Made by a program: the position numbers and the translations under genes. A stretch of 19,705 bases of DNA from an uncultured Collinsella sp. Its GTDB lineage: Bacteria; Actinomycetota; Coriobacteriia; Coriobacteriales; Coriobacteriaceae. The notes beneath the pieces were generated by a model that saw only the letters and a list, made by a program, of their open reading frames with translations, was not told where the DNA came from and did not search any database. Positions within the stretch are counted from its first letter, which is position 1. Each line of letters begins with the position of its first letter. This document shows, piece by piece, positions 13,895 through 19,705 of the stretch. The DNA is taken from positions 1 through 19,705 of the forward strand of contig UQKV01000042.1 in the NCBI GenBank assembly GCA_900541665.1, written 5' to 3'.

Positions 13895-15157
13895 GTGCAA
13901 AATACCAAGCAAAAGTCGGGTACCAAGCAAAAGTTGACCATCGCGGCCATCTTTGGCGCTATGGGTCCCGGTCTGCTGGCGGCGCTTTCGGGCAATGACG
14001 CCGGCGGCATTGCAACGTATTCCAGCGCGGGCGCCAGCTATGGCTACAAGATGCTCTGGATGCTTCCCGTCATGACTGTGCTGCTCATCGTGACGCAGGA
14101 GACCGCGGCGCGCTGCGGCTGCGTCACGGGCAAGGGCCTGGCATCGCTCATTCGCGAGCGCTTTGGCGTGCGCAAGAGTGTACTTGCTATGGCGGCGCTG
14201 TTGATCGCCAACACGGCTGTGACCATTTCGGAGTTTGCGGGCATCGCCAGCGGCCTTGCTCTTTTTGGCGTGCCGGCGAGCATCTCGGTGCCGTTGGTGG
14301 CGCTGCTGGTGTGGATGCTTACCATGTCGGGTAGTTTCCAGCGCATCGAGAAGATTCTGCTGCTGGTGAGCTGCGTGTTCGTGACCTATATTGTCGCCGC
14401 GTTTATGGCTGGCCCCAACTGGGGTGAGGTCGCGGTCGACTTGGTCGTGCCTAACATTCAAAATGACCCCAGCTACGTGTCGCTCGTGGTCGCAACGATC
14501 GGTACCACCATCGCGCCGTGGATGATTTTCTTGGCGCAGAACAACGTGGTCGATAAGAACGCGGGCGAGGACGATATCGTGCTGCAGCGCATCGATACCG
14601 TGAGCGGCTCGCTTGCTGCCGATGTCATTGCCGGCTTTATTATCATCACGACCGGTACGGTGTTGTTCCCGGCGGGTATTCAGATTAGCGATGCTGCCGA
14701 TGCCGCCCGCGCGCTGGAGCCTATTGCGGGTCAGTGGTCCACGGTACTGTTTGCCTCGGGCCTGGTCGCGGCGAGCTTCTTGGCTGCCTGCGTGCTGCCG
14801 GGCGTTACGTCGAGCGCTATCTGCGAGGCATTTGGCTGGGAGCGCGGTGCCGACCGCAGCTGGGACGAGGCCCCGGTCTATCGCGGCATCATTACGGCCA
14901 TCATCGGTATCTCTGCCGTGCTGGTACTTATGCCCGGCGTCGATCTGTTCCAGATTATGATGACCTCGCAGGTCATCAATGGCGTGCTGCTGCCCGTGGT
15001 TCTGGTGTTCCAGGTGGTTATCGCCGCCGACCGTCACATTATGGGTGCCAACCGCAACGGCCGCGTGTGGAACGTGCTCACTTGGGCGACTATCGGTGTG
15101 ATTACGGTGCTCACGGTCGTCATGTTTGTCCTGCAGGCGATGGGCTACAGCGCTTAG
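13895..15157 (+). CDS. NRAMP-fold metal transporter, NRMT-like (probable Mg2+)
   Basis: A 420-residue protein from GTG 13895, with AGGTGG 4 nt upstream overlapping the mgtE stop. About 11 helices follow a short basic N-terminus. Helix 1 carries GPGLLAALSGNDAGG, where the DPGN of classical Mn2+/Fe2+ NRAMPs is DAGG (Asp35 to Gly38). Helix 6 has IAPW (Ala207, Pro208, Trp209) in place of the classical MPH. Loss of the selectivity methionine is the mark of the NRAMP-related Mg2+ transporter clade, described in Clostridium and structurally in Eggerthella lenta, a coriobacterium. The product likely imports Mg2+ (and possibly Mn2+) across the cytoplasmic membrane. Coupling to an MgtE-domain gene supports this. 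A clear terminator follows. Confidence 0.85.
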   Translation: MQNTKQKSGTKQKLTIAAIFGAMGPGLLAALSGNDAGGIATYSSAGASYGYKMLWMLPVMTVLLIVTQETAARCGCVTGKGLASLIRERFGVRKSVLAMAALLIANTAVTISEFAGIASGLALFGVPASISVPLVALLVWMLTMSGSFQRIEKILLLVSCVFVTYIVAAFMAGPNWGEVAVDLVVPNIQNDPSYVSLVVATIGTTIAPWMIFLAQNNVVDKNAGEDDIVLQRIDTVSGSLAADVIAGFIIITTGTVLFPAGIQISDAADAARALEPIAGQWSTVLFASGLVAASFLAACVLPGVTSSAICEAFGWERGADRSWDEAPVYRGIITAIIGISAVLVLMPGVDLFQIMMTSQVINGVLLPVVLVFQVVIAADRHIMGANRNGRVWNVLTWATIGVITVLTVVMFVLQAMGYSA

Positions 15158-15174
15158 CGCCTCTTTTGGACTCC

Positions 15175-15211
15175 AAGCAGGCCGCCGCCATGGGCTGCGG
15201 CCTGCTTTTTT
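15175..15211 (+). terminator. Rho-independent terminator of the mgtE / NRMT unit
   Basis: AAGCAGGCCGC (15175-15185) and GCGGCCTGCTT (15197-15207) form a perfect 11-bp stem, followed by a T run to 15211. On the opposite strand it lacks a T run, so it probably does not end the convergent acyltransferase transcript. Confidence 0.88.
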
Positions 15212-15268
15212 GCCCACGACCTCTTGGAGCCGGCTCGAAAAGAGTGATTTTGGGTTGTTTGCTGCAGG

Positions 15269-17485
15269 TTACTTGTCGGTGCCCAGCTTGTGCGGCTTGA
15301 GAGCGAGCGCATTGACGAGCGCGTCGGTGGCAGACTTGACGGCTGCTGGCTGCGGATCGTTGACGTGGTCCTCGGGATGCACGGGCAGGTCCTTCTTGAC
15401 GGCATCGTGGATCAAGTTGAGGTACTCAGTCACGCCAGTGGTCGATAGGTGCGTGCCATCGCCATCGAACAGGTCGTTGCGGTTGGCACTGTATCCGTAC
15501 CAGTCGATAACGCGTACGTTCTTGTAGCGCGTAGCGGCGTTGGCGATGGCCTGGTTGGTAGAGCCAACCCACGGCTGCGGGCTGCGCGTGTTCACAAACA
15601 CCACAATACGCTTATCTCCTGCATCGGCCATGATGGCGTCGATCTGGTCGTCGGTTACCAAGCCGTTGGTGCCCAGGGCAAAGACCACGATCTTGCCGGC
15701 AAGGTTCTGCTGGATATAGCCTTCAAATGTCGCACGGCCCGCATCGAACTGGCGGCCCTTTTCGGCATCGATGTGGCTGTGCGGGAACACGCCGTCAAAG
15801 GTGTCTACGGCACGCAGCGACACGGAGTCGCCAATCATAAGCAGATCGTAGGAGCCATCGGGGAAGCCGTCGTTGTCCTTGTCGGTGTCGTCGGCTGCCT
15901 GTTGGTCCGTTGGCGCGGTGTTCTTGGCTTCCTTGTTCAGAACTTCGGCGCCCTCGCCGCTCAGTGCAGACGTCTCGGGCACAAAGATCAGGCCGCCCAG
16001 TGCAACGACCAACACGACAGCGCAGGCTGCGCAGACAGGGACGTGCGCGCGCACCCAGTTGGCGGGCGTGGCGGTGCCGTCGCGGAACTCGGATACGGTG
16101 CGCCCAAAGGCGCCCTTTCTAAACGGCGTCTCGATAAAGCGATAGGAGCACTCGGCTACGGCGACCACCAGCAGCACCTGCAAAATGTATTGCCACCAGG
16201 GCGTATCGTTGATGTTGGCGACCGGGTTCATGAGCAACAGCAGCGGATAGTGCCACAGGTAGATGCTGTACGAGCGCTTGCCAATCCACACGAGCGGCTC
16301 GGCGGACAGCGCGCGGGCAACCATTCCCTGGGGCTGCACGCAGGCGGCAATAACCATGAGCGTGAGGATTGAGCACAGCAGCGTGCCTCCGCGATACTGG
16401 AACGCAGTGTAGCCGTTGGTGAGCGCGACCATGGCGGCAAGGCCAACCAGACCCACGACGCCCAGCACATCGATGGATGCGGGCGAGGACCAAAAGCGCA
16501 CGAGGGCGCTCGGCTGTGCCGGGGCGGTCTCGGCTGATTCGTCGGCCTTCTCGCCAGGCTTGCCCTCGGCGTTCTTGCCGTGCTTGGCGGCGCCAGCCAG
16601 GCGATTGAACCCCAAACGATGAGCGAGACGCACCGGCGCCAGGTCGCGATCGGGGATAAAGGCCATCCAGGCGCCCAGCAGCAGCGAGAACACGCGGGTG
16701 TCGGTGCCGTAGTACACGCGGCTGGGGTCGGCGGCAGGGTTGTAGAGCACCATCATGGCAAGGGCGGATACCGCTGCGAGTCCCAGGACCACACGGCGCG
16801 TGTTGGGCTTGCTCACATGCATGGATACCATGGCAAACAACAGTGGCGGCCAAATCAGGTAGAACTGTTCCTCGATGGCAAGCGACCAAAAGTGCGTGAG
16901 CGGCGAGGGATCGCCCAGAGCATTGAAGTACGAGACGTTTTGGGCAATCTGCCACCAGTTGTTGAAGAACAGCAGCGACGGCAGGATGTCGGGGCGCATC
17001 TTGGTGAGCATCACGTGGTTAAAGATAGTGCACAGCGCGCAGGTTACAAACACTACCGTTACCACGGCGGGGACCAGGCGACGGATGCGGCGAATCCAGA
17101 AGCTCTTGAGGTCGATGCGTCCGGTCTTAGCGACTTCGTTGAGCAGCAAGCGCGTGATCAGATAGCCCGAAAGCACAAAGAAGATCGTGACGCCAAGCAG
17201 GCCGCCCTGAGCCCACGTGAGGTTAAGGTGATAGAGCACCACCGCGACGACGGCGAGCGTACGCAGACCGTCGAGTGCAGGGATGTAGCGGGACTTGGGG
17301 CGAGCAGACGTTTGCTCCGCGGCGGGAGTGTTGGCGCGGCCCGCGTTGTTGGCAGAAGCGCGATGGGGGCTCGCGGTGCGTCGCGGTTCGTTGGCGCGGC
17401 GTTCGCCCTTCACGCGTTCGTGCGGCGCCGGCTCGTTGCCCGTGCGGCGTCGGCCGCGCGAGCCCGATTGCGAGAGTTGTTCCAT
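15269..17485 (-). CDS. OatA-like acyltransferase 3 with C-terminal SGNH-like domain
   Basis: A 738-residue membrane protein. An Arg-rich, disordered N-terminus (1-65) is followed by an Acyl_transf_3 domain (about 66-465) with about ten helices and the hallmarks YIPALDGLRTLAVV, catalytic His86 in YHL, FFVLSGYLIT and FWSLAIEEQFYLIWP. After one more helix (about 495-515), an extracellular SGNH-like domain spans about 545-715, with GDSVSLRA (Ser554), FALGTNG and DGTH (Asp676, His679). This layout matches peptidoglycan O-acetyltransferase OatA and O-antigen acetylases: the membrane part passes acetyl groups out and the SGNH part transfers them to a glycan. The N-terminal basic tail is unusually long. 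The ribosome binding site is weak. It is convergent with the NRMT-like gene and divergent from ribokinase. Confidence 0.9.
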   Translation of the reverse strand: MEQLSQSGSRGRRRTGNEPAPHERVKGERRANEPRRTASPHRASANNAGRANTPAAEQTSARPKSRYIPALDGLRTLAVVAVVLYHLNLTWAQGGLLGVTIFFVLSGYLITRLLLNEVAKTGRIDLKSFWIRRIRRLVPAVVTVVFVTCALCTIFNHVMLTKMRPDILPSLLFFNNWWQIAQNVSYFNALGDPSPLTHFWSLAIEEQFYLIWPPLLFAMVSMHVSKPNTRRVVLGLAAVSALAMMVLYNPAADPSRVYYGTDTRVFSLLLGAWMAFIPDRDLAPVRLAHRLGFNRLAGAAKHGKNAEGKPGEKADESAETAPAQPSALVRFWSSPASIDVLGVVGLVGLAAMVALTNGYTAFQYRGGTLLCSILTLMVIAACVQPQGMVARALSAEPLVWIGKRSYSIYLWHYPLLLLMNPVANINDTPWWQYILQVLLVVAVAECSYRFIETPFRKGAFGRTVSEFRDGTATPANWVRAHVPVCAACAVVLVVALGGLIFVPETSALSGEGAEVLNKEAKNTAPTDQQAADDTDKDNDGFPDGSYDLLMIGDSVSLRAVDTFDGVFPHSHIDAEKGRQFDAGRATFEGYIQQNLAGKIVVFALGTNGLVTDDQIDAIMADAGDKRIVVFVNTRSPQPWVGSTNQAIANAATRYKNVRVIDWYGYSANRNDLFDGDGTHLSTTGVTEYLNLIHDAVKKDLPVHPEDHVNDPQPAAVKSATDALVNALALKPHKLGTDK

Positions 17486-17672
17486 AAAACATCATCCAAT
17501 GACGAGAATAATCAGCACGCCTTCATTGTAGCTGCCTGCTCCTGTGAATGCTTGCTGCTGGCGCAAGCTCAAGCGCGCGTCCACATCAAAGTGAACTAAA
17601 GTTATAGGGGGTGCGAGAGTGCACGATCGACGGCCGGCGGTGGGCATAAGGCCCGCAGATGAGGAGGTTTCC
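17486..17672. promoter_or_regulatory. Divergent intergenic region between acyltransferase and ribokinase genes
   Basis: On the reverse strand a TACAAT (17530-17525) is a plausible -10 for the acyltransferase, without a good -35. On the forward strand TTATAG (17602-17607) is a weak -10 candidate for ribokinase. The strong GAGGAGG at 17661-17667 fixes the ribokinase start. No clear operator is seen. Confidence 0.3.
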
Positions 17673-18635
17673 ATGGCAGATCGCGGCATCGTTGCGGTGT
17701 TCGGCAGCATGAACATGGACCTTTCGGTGGCGTGCGAGCGCATACCGCGTGCGGGCGAGACCGTCGGCGGCAGCGGGTTTATCACCAACGCCGGCGGCAA
17801 GGGCGCCAATCAGGCCGTAGCTGCCGCGCGTATGGGCGCGTGCACGCACATGATCGGCGCGGTCGGTCGCGACGCGTTCGGCGCGTCGCTCGTGGTGGGG
17901 CTCCAAGACGCCGGCGTGGACTGTGACTTTGTAGTGCATCGCGATGACGTGGAGACGGGAACGGCGACCATCATTCGCTGCGAGGGCGACAACCGCATCA
18001 TACTGTCACCGGGCGCCAACCATGCGCTTGCGGGTGCGGACGTTGCCTGCGCGTTGAGGCGTCTGGTGGCCCATGAGCTCGACGGCGACGCCAGCGAGAT
18101 TACCCCGGCTACCGGAAGCGTCTTTATCGCCCAGGGCGAATGTGACCTTGCGGCGACGGCCGAGGCGCTTGTTTGCGCTCACGAGCTGGGGTTCTATACG
18201 GTCTTTAATCCAGCGCCCGCCTGCGAGCTGCCTGCGGAGGTCTGGCCTGCGGTCGACCTGGTCTGTCCCAACGAGACCGAGTGCCAGGTTCTGACGGGAA
18301 TCTTGCCCGCGGACGATGCAAGCTGCGTCGCGGCGCTCAACGCCCTGCTCGCTAGGGGTGCCGGAGCTGCGGTCATCACGTTGGGCGGTGCCGGCTCGGT
18401 TACGCTCGGCGATGGCGGTGAGCTGCTGCGCATGCCGGCACTTTCGAGTGCGGTAGTCGATACCACGGCCGCCGGCGATACGTTTATCGGCGCGTTGGCG
18501 GCGGCTCGCCTAGAGGGCTTGCCGCTCTTTGAGTGCATGGCCGCGGGCGCTCGCGCCTCGGCAGTGACGGTGTCGCGCCTGGGCGCTCAGCAATCGATTC
18601 CCACGCGCGCCGAAGTTGAACATTGGTTTGGTTAA
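17673..18635 (+). CDS. rbsK: Ribokinase (PfkB family)
   Basis: A 320-residue cytoplasmic enzyme; ATG 17673 lies 5 nt after GAGGAGG, so the longer open frame from 17619 is rejected. PfkB signature 1 is GGKGANQAVAAARMG (41-55), following the substrate-binding GSMNMDL (11-17). FNPAPA and CPNETE are conserved ribokinase phrases, and signature 2 is DTTAAGDTF (263-271) with Asp269 as catalytic base. The reaction is ATP + D-ribose to ribose 5-phosphate, feeding the pentose phosphate pathway and nucleotide synthesis. The nucleoside hydrolase gene starts 30 bp downstream, so the pair would release and then phosphorylate ribose. A related sugar kinase specificity cannot be fully excluded, but the motifs are close to RbsK. 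Confidence 0.88.
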   Translation: MADRGIVAVFGSMNMDLSVACERIPRAGETVGGSGFITNAGGKGANQAVAAARMGACTHMIGAVGRDAFGASLVVGLQDAGVDCDFVVHRDDVETGTATIIRCEGDNRIILSPGANHALAGADVACALRRLVAHELDGDASEITPATGSVFIAQGECDLAATAEALVCAHELGFYTVFNPAPACELPAEVWPAVDLVCPNETECQVLTGILPADDASCVAALNALLARGAGAAVITLGGAGSVTLGDGGELLRMPALSSAVVDTTAAGDTFIGALAAARLEGLPLFECMAAGARASAVTVSRLGAQQSIPTRAEVEHWFG

Positions 18636-18665
18636 ACGATAAAGACGGAGAAGCGGAGTAGAACA

Positions 18666-19640
18666 ATGGCAATCAAGAAGCTGATCCTTGATCTGGATAT
18701 GGGTGTGGACGATGCGATGGCGCTGGCCTATGCCATCGCGAGCCCCGAGGTGGAGCTCGTGGGCATCACCACGTGCTTTGGCAACGTGCGCGTCGAGCAA
18801 TCGGCGCACAACTGCCTGGCGGTGCTCGATCTGCTGGGTCGCCCCGAGGTTCCGGTGTACCTGGGTGCCGACCGTCCTCTGCAGGCGACTGAGCCCTATA
18901 CGCCGCCGGCGTCCACCGCGCTCATTCACGGCAAGAACGGCATCGGCGGCGCGAGCGTGCCCGCGTCGCCGTACGAGCCGGTGGGGGCGACCTCGGCCGA
19001 CGGCAACGCTGCGGTCGATTATCTGATTGATGCCGCGCGCACCTATGGTCCCGATCTGGTCTACGTAGCGACTGGCCCGCTCTCCAACCTGGCGCTCGCC
19101 CTGGAGCGCGATGCGGCGGCGATGATGTCCATCGGCCGCGTGGTCGTGATGGGCGGCGCCCTTACCGTGCCCGGTAACGTGAGCGCGGGCGCCGAGGCCA
19201 ACATGGCGAGCGACCCCGAGGCAGCCGACGCGGTGCTGCGCTCGGGCCGTAAGCTCACCATGGTGGGTCTGGACGTGACGCATCGCGTGGTGCTCACACG
19301 CCGCGACATTGCCGGCTGGACGGGCTCGGGCACCATGGCGGGCTGCGCATTTGCGAGCATGGTCGAGCACTACATTGGCTCGTACGAGATGAACGCACCC
19401 TACCTGGGTGGTTGTGCGCTGCACGATCCGCTGGCCGTTGCCGTGGCGATCGACCCCACGCTCGTAGGTGCGCTCGGCTGCAACCTGCGTGTTGATCTGC
19501 TGGGCGAGTACCGCGGTCGCACCATCTGCGATGAGCGCCGCCTGTCCGATCCGGACAAGAGCGCGCTTGTGGCACTGACCGTGGATGCTCCGCGCTTCCT
19601 GTCCGAGTTCAAGACGCGTATGGCCCGTGTCCTTGGCTAA
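18666..19640 (+). CDS. Inosine/uridine-preferring nucleoside hydrolase family protein
   Basis: A 324-residue protein; ATG 18666 lies 6 nt after GGAG. The N-terminal Ca2+-binding signature DLDMGVDD (residues 9-16) is intact, and ATGPLSNLA, VMGGA, GNVSAGAEANMASDPEAA and ALHDPLAV (His253, Asp254) complete the IunH/Rih active site. The enzyme splits the N-glycosidic bond of ribonucleosides into base and ribose in the cytoplasm. The base preference (purine, pyrimidine or both) cannot be set from sequence. Being 30 bp after ribokinase, it makes a compact nucleoside salvage operon; no transporter is visible in the window. Confidence 0.9.
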   Translation: MAIKKLILDLDMGVDDAMALAYAIASPEVELVGITTCFGNVRVEQSAHNCLAVLDLLGRPEVPVYLGADRPLQATEPYTPPASTALIHGKNGIGGASVPASPYEPVGATSADGNAAVDYLIDAARTYGPDLVYVATGPLSNLALALERDAAAMMSIGRVVVMGGALTVPGNVSAGAEANMASDPEAADAVLRSGRKLTMVGLDVTHRVVLTRRDIAGWTGSGTMAGCAFASMVEHYIGSYEMNAPYLGGCALHDPLAVAVAIDPTLVGALGCNLRVDLLGEYRGRTICDERRLSDPDKSALVALTVDAPRFLSEFKTRMARVLG

Positions 19641-19665
19641 GTTGTCTTTTGGACGGGGCTTTTTT
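19623..19665 (+). terminator. Probable terminator after the nucleoside hydrolase gene
   Basis: GCCC and GTCC at the very end of the gene (19623-19626, 19629-19632) can pair with GGAC (19651-19654) and GGGC (19656-19659), followed by six T (19660-19665). The stem is imperfect and overlaps the coding end. Confidence 0.5.
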
Positions 19666-19677
19666 GACTGGTATGAT
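19649..19677 (+). promoter_or_regulatory. Promoter for a gene beyond the right edge
   Basis: TTGGAC (19649-19654), a 17-bp spacer and TATGAT (19672-19677) preceded by TG at 19669-19670 make a good extended -10 promoter. It lies on top of the terminator T run. The gene it serves is outside the window. Confidence 0.6.
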
Positions 19678-19705
19678 TGGTGCGACCATTCGAACCAGCT
19701 AAAAG

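Noticed and set aside
13883..15217. 444-residue reverse frame opposite the NRMT-like gene
   Set aside because: Arg/His-rich, no hydrophobic pattern or motif; the forward frame is a clear NRAMP-fold protein.

Overview
The window is GC-rich bacterial chromosome with short intergenic gaps, mostly Shine-Dalgarno starts and protein families typical of gut Actinobacteria. The best guess, from recalled protein style and not from a search, is class Coriobacteriia, most like Collinsella. It holds 13 confident protein genes, one of them cut by the left edge. I see no rRNA, tRNA, CRISPR array, transposase or phage gene.

Layout. (1) 1-3061: the 3' part of a large FtsX-type ABC permease, then a small SAM-dependent methyltransferase. 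(2) 3062-3434: a gene-free stretch of degenerate direct repeats, a perfect GC-rich hairpin, an imperfect 27-bp tandem array and a 29-bp palindromic repeat. (3) 3435-5738: a DUF362 protein with two [4Fe-4S] motifs, convergent with a membrane-anchored alpha/beta hydrolase; a bidirectional terminator lies between them. The hydrolase promoter carries two matching 16-bp near-palindromes placed like operators. (4) 5925-8953: a hemolysin III (TrhA-type) membrane protein, a CNNM/CorC-type transporter-like protein, and a free-standing protein resembling the N-terminal domain of cyanophycin synthetase. (5) 9090-11713: a YtxH-like protein, a PRC-barrel protein and a membrane-anchored polysaccharide deacetylase-like protein that has lost most canonical catalytic residues. 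(6) 11714-15157: a second copy of the 29-bp palindrome, a strongly structured leader, a PRC-barrel/MgtE_N/CBS/membrane protein with an unusual pore region, and 8 bp later an NRAMP-fold transporter with the signature of the Mg2+-type NRMT clade. (7) 15269-17485, reverse strand: an OatA-like acyltransferase with a C-terminal SGNH-like domain. (8) 17673-19640: ribokinase plus nucleoside hydrolase, a nucleoside/ribose salvage pair, then a terminator and a promoter for a gene beyond the right edge.

The strongest theme is divalent metal handling: the MgtE-like protein and NRMT-like transporter form a tight two-gene unit behind a leader whose predicted stems compete for the same bases, and a CNNM/CorC protein lies upstream. 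The second theme is envelope modification (deacetylase-like protein, OatA-like acyltransferase, YtxH and PRC-barrel partners). The most novel items are the leader RNA, the stand-alone cyanophycin-synthetase-N-like protein, the probable NodB pseudoenzyme, the paired operators and the recurring 29-bp palindrome.
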